From NCBI RefSeq assembly GCF_900088415.1, contig NZ_FLLQ01000001.1:124001-188000 (forward strand): a DNA stretch of 64,000 bases, in the 5' to 3' direction. The stretch is from Vibrio mediterranei. GTDB lineage: Bacteria > Pseudomonadota > Gammaproteobacteria > Enterobacterales > Vibrionaceae. Below, one piece after another: positions 16,655 to 25,742 of this stretch (position 1 is its first letter; every line of letters starts with the position of its first letter). Below the pieces are notes generated by a model, which did not search any database, was not told the origin of the DNA, and saw only the letters and a list, made by a program, of their open reading frames with translations. The position numbers and the translations under genes are program-made.

Positions 16655-17890
16655 TTACGCCGCATATTTGCTTTGTACACCGAAGCTTTTCTTTAATTCA
16701 GCCAAAAATTCTTCATCTTCACACATAGCTTTTTCTGGCTCGTCACTGATTTTTGCAACAGGACGACCGTTGCATTCAGCCATTTTGACGACAATAGACA
16801 GGGGTTGGTATTGCACAGAGTCTTGTTGCCAATTGCCCATGTCATTGGCTAGGAATGTACCTATACCAAAGCTGATATTCGCACGACCCGCGAAGTACTC
16901 ACATATGTCGAGAGCGTCAGCAAAGTTTAGTCCGTCGGTGAAAATTAAGATTTTTGACATTGGATCGATACCAAGGGATTGGTAATGCGCGATCATCTTG
17001 TCACCCCATTCAAAAGGATTGCCTGAATCATGACGCACGCCAGCGTAGTCATTGGCTCGCTCTACATTGAAGTCCTTTAGAAAGGCATCAATACCAATCG
17101 TATCAGTAAGCGCAATACCAAGTTTTCCATTAAACGTAGACTGCCAAAGGTCTAGAGCAACTTGTTGCGACTTCTCTGGTTCCACTAGTGCTTGATGCGC
17201 CATAAACCATTCATGTGCCACGGTACCAATTGGCGTAAGGTCTAGCTCTTTTGCTAATTGATAGTTGCTTGTGCCACTCATTAGTGCAGGAGCATGTTGC
17301 TTGAAGTAGCTCACCACCTCGCGTTGAACCGGCGCGCTAAATCGACGACGGCTACCCATTTCAGAAAACTGAAAATTTTCAATGGAACGTTTCTTCAGTT
17401 CGGATTTTATTGCATCGACTTTTTGTTCAAGCGTAGTCGTGAACTGAGAGTAAGGTATTGCGTTCCAACGTTGGCGACTGCGCAGCTCTGAGATAATGCT
17501 CATCACCAAGGTTTCGTAAAGAATGGTTTCGTGCCAAATGCCGGTAATGGAAACACTAAGCTGCTCATCAGTCTTAGATACCTTCACTTGGTGCTTAGGA
17601 GCAAATGCGAAGTCAGACAGATAAGTGAGGAAGTTGTCATTTAGATAAGGGGCTTGGGTTGTTAAATAAGCAATATCTTCGGTCGTAAATCGATAGCCTG
17701 AAAGAGCGTTTATCTCTTTTTCAATAAGGGGTTGGAGGTCTGATAAATCTTCATTCGATCGAACAATAAGTTCGTAACGCACGCGAGTCTGCGGATAATG
17801 CGTGAACGCTGCAAACATCATATTGATTTTGTATACGTCTAGGTCGAGTGCGCTTTGAATAATACGATCGTTGAAAAGTGAGCCTGACAT
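16655..17890 (-). CDS. pncB: Nicotinate phosphoribosyltransferase
   Basis: Converts nicotinate, PRPP and ATP to nicotinate mononucleotide in NAD salvage. The 411-residue sequence starts with the family block SALDLDVYKINM and has GTVAHEWFMAHQ with the autophosphorylated His226, plus the RHDSGNP and IFTDGLN phosphate-binding blocks. AGGA sits 7 bases before the ATG at 17890. It is divergent (183 bases) from the nicotinamidase gene that supplies nicotinate, so both probably share regulation. I saw no clear operator in the shared region. Confidence 0.95.
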   Translation of the reverse strand: MSGSLFNDRIIQSALDLDVYKINMMFAAFTHYPQTRVRYELIVRSNEDLSDLQPLIEKEINALSGYRFTTEDIAYLTTQAPYLNDNFLTYLSDFAFAPKHQVKVSKTDEQLSVSITGIWHETILYETLVMSIISELRSRQRWNAIPYSQFTTTLEQKVDAIKSELKKRSIENFQFSEMGSRRRFSAPVQREVVSYFKQHAPALMSGTSNYQLAKELDLTPIGTVAHEWFMAHQALVEPEKSQQVALDLWQSTFNGKLGIALTDTIGIDAFLKDFNVERANDYAGVRHDSGNPFEWGDKMIAHYQSLGIDPMSKILIFTDGLNFADALDICEYFAGRANISFGIGTFLANDMGNWQQDSVQYQPLSIVVKMAECNGRPVAKISDEPEKAMCEDEEFLAELKKSFGVQSKYAA

Positions 17891-18073
17891 CCGGCATTCC
17901 TACTGTGTTACTAGGATTGATAAAGAAGTGGCACTCTAGATAAGGCTGAGAAAATTGTCAAATACCCTGTTGGGTGAAGACGCTATTCGTAAAGGACGTG
18001 TGTTATCTATTTACTTAAGTATGATAGAGAGTATTACCGATTAAACCCTAGACGAATCGTGAAGGAAGTCACC

Positions 18074-18742
18074 ATGTCTTTGACCACTATACAACTCTTT
18101 AAATCCCAAACTGCGTCCATTGATGTGGACCCTCAAAAAGGATTTAGCGAGCTGTGTCCCGATGAATTGCCAGTGCAAGGCGCGCTAGAGATTGTTACAG
18201 AACTGGTAAACAATCATAGCAAAGCGGCGTTAAAACTGGTTTCTCGAGATATGCACGCTCCTGGCGCTGCTTGGGAAGCGGAAACGCCTGAGCGTATGCT
18301 GGAACCCGTCGGATTGCCTGAGGTCGACATCAAATGGAATCCTCACTGCGTAGTGGGAACGGAAGGCGTGGAGTTGCTTCCAGGACTGCCAGCGATTCGC
18401 GACTATGATTTTCAAATCAATAAAGGCATCGATCCAGATGCTCATCCTTATGGTGCATTTTATCACGACCAAGCTGATACATTATCAACGGGAGGGATTG
18501 AGTTTTTACAATCTAAACGGGTTAAGAATGTGATTGTTGGTGGCTTGGCTCTAGACTTCTGTGTGAAAAAGTCTGTTGAACAGCTCGTCGATGCAGGCTT
18601 TAATGTTATTCTCAATTTAGCTTCGACGCGTGCCGTATTTCCTGACAATGTGCAGGAAGTCATTGAGCATCTTGTTAGCCAGGGTGTGACAGTTGTGGAA
18701 GACGCTGCCTCCATCCAGTTATTGGATACTTTACATGCCTGA
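18074..18742 (+). CDS. pncA: Nicotinamidase (isochorismatase superfamily)
   Basis: Deamidates nicotinamide to nicotinate, feeding the divergent pncB. The catalytic triad is visible as Asp19 (DPQKGF), Lys117 (NKG) and Cys163 (ALDFCVKKS), and metal ligands as Asp59 and His61 (SRDMHAPG) with His91. The protein (222 residues) is close to the PncA length. ATG 18074 follows GAAGGAAG; an in-frame GTG at 18059 has no binding site. Its last codons overlap the start of the ynfA-like gene by 8 bases, indicating cotranscription. The sequence differs enough from E. coli PncA that the symbol is by function rather than close similarity. Confidence 0.85.
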   Translation: MSLTTIQLFKSQTASIDVDPQKGFSELCPDELPVQGALEIVTELVNNHSKAALKLVSRDMHAPGAAWEAETPERMLEPVGLPEVDIKWNPHCVVGTEGVELLPGLPAIRDYDFQINKGIDPDAHPYGAFYHDQADTLSTGGIEFLQSKRVKNVIVGGLALDFCVKKSVEQLVDAGFNVILNLASTRAVFPDNVQEVIEHLVSQGVTVVEDAASIQLLDTLHA

Positions 18743-19067
18743 ACTAAAAACAATGGGGCTGTTCTTCGTCACGGCCGTGGCGGAGATATTAGGTTGCTAT
18801 CTGCCTTACTTGTGGTTAAAAGAAGGGAAGTCAATTTGGTTGCTTGTCCCTGCCGCGATTTGCCTTGGGTTGTTCGCTTGGCTTCTTTCTTTGCACCCTA
18901 CGGCGGCCGGCAGAGTTTATGCAGCGTACGGTGGCGTATATATTTTCGTCGCGATATTGTGGCTTTGGCTTGTTGACGGCATTCGTCCAACCATGTGGGA
19001 TATTGTCGGCGTATCAGTCGCATTACTTGGTATGGCAATTATCATGTTTGCCCCAAGAAACATTTAG
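18735..19067 (+). CDS. ynfA: YnfA/UPF0060 small membrane protein
   Basis: A 110-residue protein with four transmembrane segments. [38 protein letters not shown] and a C-terminal GMAIIMFAP match the UPF0060 family, which is fold-related to small multidrug resistance transporters; some members have been linked to efflux of cationic compounds. The ATG at 18735 lies within the nicotinamidase stop region (8-base overlap), a translational-coupling arrangement; a longer frame from 18693 would only add nicotinamidase-overlapping residues. Confidence 0.88.
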   Translation: MPELKTMGLFFVTAVAEILGCYLPYLWLKEGKSIWLLVPAAICLGLFAWLLSLHPTAAGRVYAAYGGVYIFVAILWLWLVDGIRPTMWDIVGVSVALLGMAIIMFAPRNI

Positions 19068-19229
19068 TCTAAGTAGCAAGTTGAAAGCAAAGCATTGGTA
19101 TATCTGCTCGGTAGTAGCAGTTATACACCGTTCAAGTCATGATTGATGAACTAAGTCAATAATGGCGTTAACCAATGTCGTGTTATCTGATACACTCGCG
19201 ACCCCTAAATAATACCTGTTGGCGAATTT

Positions 19230-20522
19230 ATGACAGACAAGACTTTACTTGATGCTTCCGAAGACGTGACTTCGTTTGATTCTTTTGCTTTTAGTAGCAC
19301 AATTCATCAAAACCTAGCTGAGTTGAACTATGAGTCGCCAACACCTATTCAAGCACGTGCTATTCCACATGTTCTTGATGGCAAAGATATCTTAGCCGGA
19401 GCACAAACAGGCACGGGAAAAACTGCGGCGTTTGGGCTTCCTTTGATTCACAAAATTGCTCAAGAACCTAAGGATCGAGAGTCTAACTCAAAAGTTATTC
19501 GCTCTTTAGTACTCACACCAACAAGAGAACTTGCACAACAGGTGTTTGATAGCTTAGTACCGTTAGCAAAAGACACTGGACTTAAAGTAGTTGTTGCTTA
19601 CGGTGGCACAAGTATGGGCGTACAAACTAAAAACCTAGTTGGTGGTGCTGATATCTTGGTAGCAACACCAGGACGCCTTTTGGATCACCAACATAACCGC
19701 AATATCACTTTATCTGAATGCGAATATCTAATCTTGGACGAAGCTGACCGTATGTTAGATATGGGATTCATGCCAGACTTGAATCGTATTCTCAAGCGCT
19801 TACCAAAAGAGCGCCAAAATATGATGTTCTCAGCAACATTTGAACAGCGTATCAAAACGCTAGCGCATCGTATTATGAATGAGCCCATCGAAGTTCAAGT
19901 CACCCCAGCGAACTCGACGGCAGATACCGTAAAACAGATGGTTTATCCCGTCGACAAAAAACGTAAACACGAACTGCTGGCGTACTTAATTGGTTCCCGC
20001 AATTGGCAACAGGTATTGGTGTTTACCAAAACAAAACAGGGTAGTGATGCACTCGCAAAAGAGCTTAAGCTCGATGGCATCAATGCGGTTTCGATCAATG
20101 GTGATAAGAGCCAAGGAGCGCGTCAAAAAGCGTTGGATGATTTTAAATCCGGAAAAGTACGAGCATTGATTGCAACGGATGTTGCGGCTCGTGGACTAGA
20201 TATTCAGCAGCTGGAGCAAGTTGTGAACTTTGAGCTGCCGTATAAAGCGGAAGATTATATCCATCGTATTGGACGAACAGGTCGAGCGGGGCATGCGGGT
20301 TTTGCAGTATCGTTAATGAGTCACGATGAGCAGTATCTTCTAGAAGCAATAGAGCGTTTGCTAGATACGCGATTACCACAAGAGTGGTTGGCAGGCTTTG
20401 AACCAAGTCCGGCCTCTGAAGTCGAACCTGATCTTGCACCTCGCCGTAAAGGTCGAGGGGCGGATAAACGTAAGATGAAAGCCAAGCTTAAGATTCATGC
20501 CAATCGTGGTAAAAAGCGCTAA
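19230..20522 (+). CDS. DEAD-box RNA helicase, RhlE-like
   Basis: ATP-dependent RNA unwinding enzyme. The Q motif ESPTPIQARAIP, Walker A AQTGTGKT (58-65), LDEADRML, SAT and the helicase-C motif HRIGRTGRAG are intact over about 375 residues. A short basic tail (RRKGRGADKRKMKAKLKIH) probably binds RNA. At 430 residues it is of RhlE/SrmB size and clearly distinct from the longer DeaD at 48 kb. The start ATG 19230 has a weak binding site. It ends in a strong hairpin terminator. The exact subgroup is uncertain. Confidence 0.88.
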   Translation: MTDKTLLDASEDVTSFDSFAFSSTIHQNLAELNYESPTPIQARAIPHVLDGKDILAGAQTGTGKTAAFGLPLIHKIAQEPKDRESNSKVIRSLVLTPTRELAQQVFDSLVPLAKDTGLKVVVAYGGTSMGVQTKNLVGGADILVATPGRLLDHQHNRNITLSECEYLILDEADRMLDMGFMPDLNRILKRLPKERQNMMFSATFEQRIKTLAHRIMNEPIEVQVTPANSTADTVKQMVYPVDKKRKHELLAYLIGSRNWQQVLVFTKTKQGSDALAKELKLDGINAVSINGDKSQGARQKALDDFKSGKVRALIATDVAARGLDIQQLEQVVNFELPYKAEDYIHRIGRTGRAGHAGFAVSLMSHDEQYLLEAIERLLDTRLPQEWLAGFEPSPASEVEPDLAPRRKGRGADKRKMKAKLKIHANRGKKR

Positions 20523-20534
20523 TTTACTTCAAAG

Positions 20535-20572
20535 AAAATAAGGGTAAGAATTTAACTTCTTCCCTTATTTTT
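20535..20572 (+). terminator. Terminator after the RhlE-like helicase
   Basis: AAATAAGGG..AAGAA pairs with TTCTT..CCCTTATTT (one bulged base) and ends in a T run, starting 13 bases past the stop. Confidence 0.8.
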
Positions 20573-20636
20573 CAGATAGATATCAGTTACAATCCCGCCA
20601 CTATTTCCTCACGCAATTTTATCGCAAAGTAACCCC

Positions 20637-20984
20637 ATGACATCACCTCAAACCCCCAAAAACCTTCACGATAAATACCATGCACACGTCTACTTTGATC
20701 AATCTTCTTTAGAAATGGCTACCGTGTTAAGTGAAACAATTACAGAAAAATTTTGTCTGCATGTCGGAAGAGTACATCAAAAGCCTGTTGGGCCTCATAC
20801 GAAATGGAGCTTCCAGATTTTGTTCTTTCGTGAAGACTTTGATGCACTTATCCCTTGGCTTGATAGTGTTAGAGGCGAACTCAGTGTTTTAGTACACGCT
20901 GACACTGGCGATGACCTTATTGATCACACCACTTATGCATATTGGCTAGGTAAAGAAGTGCCTCTTAATCTTGATGGATTCTAA
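20637..20984 (+). CDS. DOPA 4,5-dioxygenase family protein
   Basis: A 115-residue protein with YHAHVYFDQSS, HVGRVHQKPVGPHTKWSFQ and LVHADTGDDLIDHTTYAYWLG. These histidine-rich blocks are characteristic of the small DOPA 4,5-dioxygenase-like family (extradiol-type, vicinal oxygen fold) found widely in bacteria, usually of unknown substrate. The ribosome binding site is poor. The stop overlaps by 4 bases with the stop of the convergent activase gene (shared CTAA). Confidence 0.82.
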   Translation: MTSPQTPKNLHDKYHAHVYFDQSSLEMATVLSETITEKFCLHVGRVHQKPVGPHTKWSFQILFFREDFDALIPWLDSVRGELSVLVHADTGDDLIDHTTYAYWLGKEVPLNLDGF

Positions 20985-21946
20985 TTTGCGCATTTCAGGC
21001 TGGCGTTTTTGGTTCCAACCGTACAATGGATGCCTCGGCGATTAAAGTAGTCGGCAATTTGATTTACCCTTAGTTGAAAGCTGTCACGGTCAAAGACTAG
21101 GTCGGCCATCTTGTATGGCAACCCTAATGAGCGGTATTTCTCTTCCCCTAAGCGCATAAAGCTAAGTAACTGCAGCGTTTGTACGCGTCCGTTGAGCTCA
21201 TTAATAATGAAATCGGCGGTCGCGGCAATATTCTCATCGTCATCGTTGATGGACGGGATAACTGGGATTCTCAATATGATGGGCTTTTCAGTTTTACTCA
21301 ATGCTCTAAGATTATTGAGGATTTTGCGATTATCAACTCCGGTGTGCGCTTTGTGGCGCTGGCTATCTAGTAGCTTAATATCGGAGATAAATAGATCGGT
21401 ATAGGGAAGGAGCTTTTCTATTCGGTTCCAGTTAGCAAAGAAACTCGATTCTAAACAAGTGTGGATGTTTTCTTGTTTGCATAACTTAAACAACTCCAAT
21501 ACAAAGTTGCTCTGTAAAAGGGGCTCTCCGCCAGACACAGTTACACCTCCACCTGAACGTTGATAGAAGCCTTTGTCTTTGCGGATAGCCGCCATGCACT
21601 CATCCAAAGTCATGAAACTGCCCCATTGTTTGATTGCTTCTGCAGGGCAGTCGTCAGAGCAAGCCATACAGGAAGAGCAAAAATCACGTTTGACTTCAAA
21701 TAGACAATCATCGGAAAACGTCAACATATCGGGCGATGGACAAACATCTAAACACGTTCCGCAGTGCTCATTTGAGATGCACTGGTTATGGTAGACCCCG
21801 ACTTCTATTCTGCGATTAAAACTCTCCGGGTTTCCACACCAATCACATCGTAGAGGACATCCTTTAAGGAAGAATTCAGTTCGGATCCCTGGACCGTCGT
21901 GGAGTGTGAAACGCTGTACATTCAATACGGTGGCTTGGTTTGACAC
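20981..21946 (-). CDS. Glycyl radical enzyme activase (radical SAM, ferredoxin insert)
   Basis: Uses S-adenosylmethionine and a 4Fe-4S cluster to install the glycyl radical on the upstream enzyme. The radical SAM triad is CPLRCDWC near the N-terminus. A ferredoxin-like insert follows with two cysteine clusters (CGTCLDVCP and CSSCMACSDDCP), the architecture of activases for dehydratase-type glycyl radical enzymes rather than plain PflA. GGGVTVSGGEPLLQ is the SAM-binding GGE motif. I chose GTG 21946 because GAGG lies 7 bases upstream; a TTG at 21958 overlaps that site. It is cotranscribed with the enzyme gene, separated by a hairpin. Confidence 0.92.
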   Translation of the reverse strand: MSNQATVLNVQRFTLHDGPGIRTEFFLKGCPLRCDWCGNPESFNRRIEVGVYHNQCISNEHCGTCLDVCPSPDMLTFSDDCLFEVKRDFCSSCMACSDDCPAEAIKQWGSFMTLDECMAAIRKDKGFYQRSGGGVTVSGGEPLLQSNFVLELFKLCKQENIHTCLESSFFANWNRIEKLLPYTDLFISDIKLLDSQRHKAHTGVDNRKILNNLRALSKTEKPIILRIPVIPSINDDDENIAATADFIINELNGRVQTLQLLSFMRLGEEKYRSLGLPYKMADLVFDRDSFQLRVNQIADYFNRRGIHCTVGTKNASLKCAN

Positions 21947-21967
21947 AAATAACCTCAATTAAGTTAG

Positions 21968-21992
21968 AAGCTGGGCGTTGAATGCCCAGCTT
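21968..21992 (-). other. Hairpin between glycyl radical enzyme and activase genes
   Basis: AAGCTGGGC and GCCCAGCTT form a perfect 9-base stem with a 7-base loop, in the 71-base gap. On the minus strand no T run follows, so it is more likely an mRNA stability or attenuation element than a full terminator. It would favour abundant enzyme and little activase. Confidence 0.6.
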
Positions 21993-22017
21993 GACAGTAG
22001 TTGTATTAGGTTATTTG

Positions 22018-24549
22018 TTAGAACCTAAGCTCGGTGCGTTGAATTAAGTCGTCTTGCAAAGGTTTCCCAAGTTCCACGAAATACGCACTGTATCCTGCTA
22101 CTCGCACTAACATGTCTCTGTATAGCTCAGGATTTTTCTGAGCGGCGCGCATTTTGTCCGAACTCATAATATTAAACTGCACGTGCATGCCTTGTTTGGA
22201 GATGTATTCGTCGATAAAACTGACAAGAATATCTCTTCCTTCAATACCTGAAACGGCGTCTTCTGGAAAACGTAAATTGAGTAGAGTGCCATTGGTTGCC
22301 AAGCTGTGGTCTACCTTAGTGACGGAGTTGACGATAGCGGTCGGGCCTTGCGTATCGTGCGAACCGCCTGCGGTATGGACAGGTCCCATGTTATCAGAGA
22401 TAGGTTCTTCATTTTTGCGACCATCTAACGACGCATTGGTGTATAAGCCCATACCAACATTCGCATTGACGGTGTATACGCCTGGACTAAACTTTCCGCC
22501 TCTAGGGTTGATGCGTCCTTTGATATGACGGCAATAGCATTCAAACATAAAGGTGAATAGCTCATCGGCTTCATCGTTGTCGTTGCCATAATGGGGGATC
22601 TTGGAGCTATTGACGAGCGCGTACAGCTTTTCATAACCAACCCAATTATTCTTCACAGCATCAAGCAGTTGTTTACCCGTGTACTTCTTGTCATCAAATA
22701 CTAACTTCTTAATGGTAGAAAGAGAATCGGCGCAAGTGGCTACTCCAGCAGCCTGCGGAGCAGTACCATTATATTTCACACCACCAAATGTCATATCTCG
22801 TCCGGTTTCGATACAACCTTCAAAAAACGCTGAGATATAGGGAGTGGGTTTGACCATACGATGAATTTTGTCGGTGACATTTAAGCAGGTACATAATTGA
22901 TCGCACCAGTACGCAAACTGCTTATCGACACTTTCGAGAACTTGTTCAAATGTTGCGTAAGTTTCTAAACTGCCAGTATCTGGCCCCAGTTGCTGGCCGG
23001 CATTTGGTCCTGATAGAATTCGTCCACCATTGATGACCATTTCCATCATTTTTGCGGTATTCACGTAGCCGGCGTCCAACCAACCATGCTCTTTGCCGGG
23101 GATTGTAGGTTCAACGCAGCCAACTACAGCGTAATTTCTCGCCTCAGCTAAAGACACCCCTTTACCTAACATGGCTTTTATCGCTGGGGTATCATTGAAC
23201 AATTTAGGGTGACCGTAACCGGCTCTAATGCATTCAATCGTCTTAATCTTGAGCTCGTACGGTGTTTTCTCGTGCATTCGAACGCAGACCCAAGGGTTCA
23301 TCATTCGAGTATGGGCTGATGCTTCCAACATTAACATTGTTAGGTCGTTGGTGGCGTCTTCACCTTCTGAGTCTACTCCACCTAGAGTTAAGCTTTCTCC
23401 ACCAAAACCTCGACCATTGCGAACTTTTACTGTGCCTTTATCTTTGAGCTTAGTTGGATTGTTCATTTTGACGTAAAGCACTTCAATGAGCTCTAAGATA
23501 AACGACTTTGATACGGCACGTTCATTGACATCTTTTTGGTAGAAGGGAAGTAACCATTGGTCCATACGACCATAAGAGATAGAGTGACCATTTCCCTCAA
23601 TTTGGGTCAAAGTAACGGCAAAATTGAATAACTGAATAGCTTGCCAGAAAGACTTTGGAGCACCACCTGCGATTTGCTGACAGTTGAGGGACATGGTGTA
23701 CAGTTCTTGTTTGCGTTTAGCGTCAGTTTCATGTCCCGCCATTTCAGACGTTAACTGCGCGTACCTTGTAATATAGTGCTTAGCCGCTTCTAAACACACA
23801 ATGGTCGCTTTGTAATAATCTCGTTTATCGCTATAGTCTGGGTCTTGTTTCGACAATTTCTTCAATGCGGAATCGGCCTGCAAGATAACCCCGTCATAAC
23901 CAAGCGTCATGAGCTTAGTGAAGTCCATGGCAAAATGTCCGATGCCTGCAAAATGGTAGTTATTGGTCTGAAAGACTTTTTCACCAATATGTGAGCCTTT
24001 CTTTTGGTCATCATCAAGGTGGGCCGTAATGATCTCATTGGCCGTTTTGCCTTTCCAGTATGCGCATAACTCCAAAATTTCGTTTTTATCCTGCTCACTA
24101 CGTATATAAAATTGGTCGTTACTTCGTTCTTCAAAAGGAGAGTGAAGGATTTCGTCAATGATCCAGTCAACAGAGAATTCAGGATAAATAGGTGAGGCTT
24201 TTGCTGGAGCAGCAATCTCCCCTAGGATTAGTTCGTCATCATAAACGTGCAGTGTGCAGTTATGGAGAATGTTCTGGAAAGCGAAAGCAGTCTGCAGGAT
24301 ACGTGGTAAGGTTTCATTCTCTCGATATGCTTCGGTAACAAGACGAAGACGTTCAACGTCGATATCATACGACCTATCTAGGAAGGTTTGTCTTAATTGA
24401 TTGACTCGCGGGAAAGGGGACCAATCGGCATGATCCACTTGGTATCCTAACCCATAAACCTTATCAAACTCTTCGATTCCCCTTGCTGACGTGTGCTGAT
24501 GAGCCTGTGTTTCAAACAACTGCTCCGACTCTAACTGGAAGTGATCCAT
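22018..24549 (-). CDS. Glycyl radical enzyme, dehydratase/lyase type
   Basis: An 843-residue anaerobic enzyme. The thiyl cysteine is Cys478 in AVVGCVEPTIPG, with Glu480 two residues on; this C-x-E pattern marks the eliminating branch (glycerol, propanediol, hydroxyproline dehydratases, choline TMA-lyase, isethionate or dihydroxypropanesulfonate lyases) and excludes a true pyruvate formate-lyase, which has C-C. The radical glycine is Gly819 in RVAGYSAYF. Length is usual for the branch. The activase lies downstream and a TauE/SafE exporter is divergent upstream, a pairing that could mean sulfite release from an organosulfonate. No microcompartment, proC or propanediol genes are present. Substrate unassigned. 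Confidence 0.9.
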   Translation of the reverse strand: MDHFQLESEQLFETQAHQHTSARGIEEFDKVYGLGYQVDHADWSPFPRVNQLRQTFLDRSYDIDVERLRLVTEAYRENETLPRILQTAFAFQNILHNCTLHVYDDELILGEIAAPAKASPIYPEFSVDWIIDEILHSPFEERSNDQFYIRSEQDKNEILELCAYWKGKTANEIITAHLDDDQKKGSHIGEKVFQTNNYHFAGIGHFAMDFTKLMTLGYDGVILQADSALKKLSKQDPDYSDKRDYYKATIVCLEAAKHYITRYAQLTSEMAGHETDAKRKQELYTMSLNCQQIAGGAPKSFWQAIQLFNFAVTLTQIEGNGHSISYGRMDQWLLPFYQKDVNERAVSKSFILELIEVLYVKMNNPTKLKDKGTVKVRNGRGFGGESLTLGGVDSEGEDATNDLTMLMLEASAHTRMMNPWVCVRMHEKTPYELKIKTIECIRAGYGHPKLFNDTPAIKAMLGKGVSLAEARNYAVVGCVEPTIPGKEHGWLDAGYVNTAKMMEMVINGGRILSGPNAGQQLGPDTGSLETYATFEQVLESVDKQFAYWCDQLCTCLNVTDKIHRMVKPTPYISAFFEGCIETGRDMTFGGVKYNGTAPQAAGVATCADSLSTIKKLVFDDKKYTGKQLLDAVKNNWVGYEKLYALVNSSKIPHYGNDNDEADELFTFMFECYCRHIKGRINPRGGKFSPGVYTVNANVGMGLYTNASLDGRKNEEPISDNMGPVHTAGGSHDTQGPTAIVNSVTKVDHSLATNGTLLNLRFPEDAVSGIEGRDILVSFIDEYISKQGMHVQFNIMSSDKMRAAQKNPELYRDMLVRVAGYSAYFVELGKPLQDDLIQRTELRF

Positions 24550-24930
24550 TGTTTACCTCATAAATTTAAATACGATGAATTCGTTAACAGTTTCAAATCG
24601 ATACTTCTTTAAAGGCGTCCGTGTTGAAGATCGATGAGTGCTCGTGTTTATCCGCTACCACGGTTTGTCTACAAGGAGCTGAAGGGAAGGCTGATTGGGA
24701 TGAGAGCCTGTAAAAAACACCTTTAGTCTTATAGACGCTTTTGAGTGAGCGTATTGTTCAAAACTGTATGGATATGGTCATTATAAGGAGATGAACGTCC
24801 TGTTCTGAGAAAATAGTCACACTAACGAATCAAAAAGTACATAAAACAACAAAATGTGACACGAGTAATGGTTATTAAATTTCATGAGTCTATAGTGTGA
24901 AGAACTTTTAACGGCTGAATAACAGGACAT
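24550..24930. other. Divergent regulatory region, glycyl radical enzyme / tauE
   Basis: 381 bases without a gene, holding both promoters. I found no FNR box (TTGAT-N4-ATCAA) and no convincing sigma-54 site. A TGTGA half site at about 24855 and ATCGAT-containing near-repeats around 24596 and 24630 are the only structure noticed. Confidence 0.5.
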
Positions 24931-25671
24931 ATGGATACCACTTTAATACTCGTTTCGTTGATCATTGCATTAGCGGGTTTCACACAGGGGCTAACGGGAT
25001 TCGGCTCAGCGTTAGTGTCGGTTCCGTTGCTTTCATTCATTGTTGGAGCTCAAACAGCAGTTCCAATTGCTGGCATTTTTGGCTGGCTAGTTACTTTGCC
25101 AATCGTTTGGAAAATGCGCCATTCAATACAACGCCAAACTGGATTGATTCTATTTGCCGGTTCGGTACCAGCTTCTTTTGTTGGCGCTAAATTACTTGCA
25201 ACAATGCCTTCCCAGTACATTCTTTTGACTATGGGAATTGTGTTAGTTACTTCAAGTTTACATTCTCTACGCTCAACTAAGCCTTTGTTTAAAAAGACTT
25301 CTGTTCCGGTAACAGTAGGGGCAGGTTTCACTTCAGGTGTTTTAGGTGCTAGCGTAGGTGAATCGGGTCCTCCTGTGATTGCGTATACATCGATGCAGCC
25401 TTGGACGGCCGATCAAACCAAATCGACATTGGCTTTCTTCTTTATGTTGCAGATGATTGGTGCCAACGTGAGTTTTTGGAATGAAGGTTTGATAACTGAA
25501 GAAGTGTTATCTTTGGTGATGTCGGCAATGCCAGCGTTTGTCATTGGTTTAACTGGCGGGATGATCGGCTATCATCTTTTACACAAATACAAAATTGACT
25601 ATCACCGAATCGTACATATCTTTTTATTAGTCATTGGGTGTATGCTAGTGGCGAAAAATGTTCATTTTTGA
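24931..25671 (+). CDS. TauE/SafE family exporter
   Basis: A 246-residue inner-membrane protein with about eight hydrophobic segments and the family signatures GFTQGLTGFGSALVSVPLL near the N-terminus and GVLGASVGESGPPVIAY in the middle. Members export sulfite, sulfoacetate or other organic anions. ATG 24931 has AGGA only 3 bases away, so initiation may be weak. It is divergent from the glycyl radical enzyme gene. If that enzyme cleaves a C-S bond, this protein would remove the sulfite; otherwise it may export another anion. A good terminator follows. Confidence 0.88.
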   Translation: MDTTLILVSLIIALAGFTQGLTGFGSALVSVPLLSFIVGAQTAVPIAGIFGWLVTLPIVWKMRHSIQRQTGLILFAGSVPASFVGAKLLATMPSQYILLTMGIVLVTSSLHSLRSTKPLFKKTSVPVTVGAGFTSGVLGASVGESGPPVIAYTSMQPWTADQTKSTLAFFFMLQMIGANVSFWNEGLITEEVLSLVMSAMPAFVIGLTGGMIGYHLLHKYKIDYHRIVHIFLLVIGCMLVAKNVHF

Positions 25672-25694
25672 TTATTATTGGTGTTTTTTAAATG

Positions 25695-25723
25695 GAACCT
25701 TCACATGGAAGGTTCTATTTTTT
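25695..25723 (+). terminator. Terminator of tauE-like gene
   Basis: GAACCTTC pairs with GAAGGTTC around ACATG, followed by TATTTTTT, 24 bases past the stop. Confidence 0.85.
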
Positions 25724-25742
25724 GATAGTTCAGTTTAGTGTG

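Noticed and set aside
22018..24549. Pyruvate formate-lyase annotation
   Set aside because: Active site is Cys-Val-Glu, not Cys-Cys, and the activase has a ferredoxin insert.
24550..24930. FNR box for the glycyl radical enzyme
   Set aside because: No TTGAT-N4-ATCAA within one or two mismatches was found; anaerobic control, if any, uses something else.
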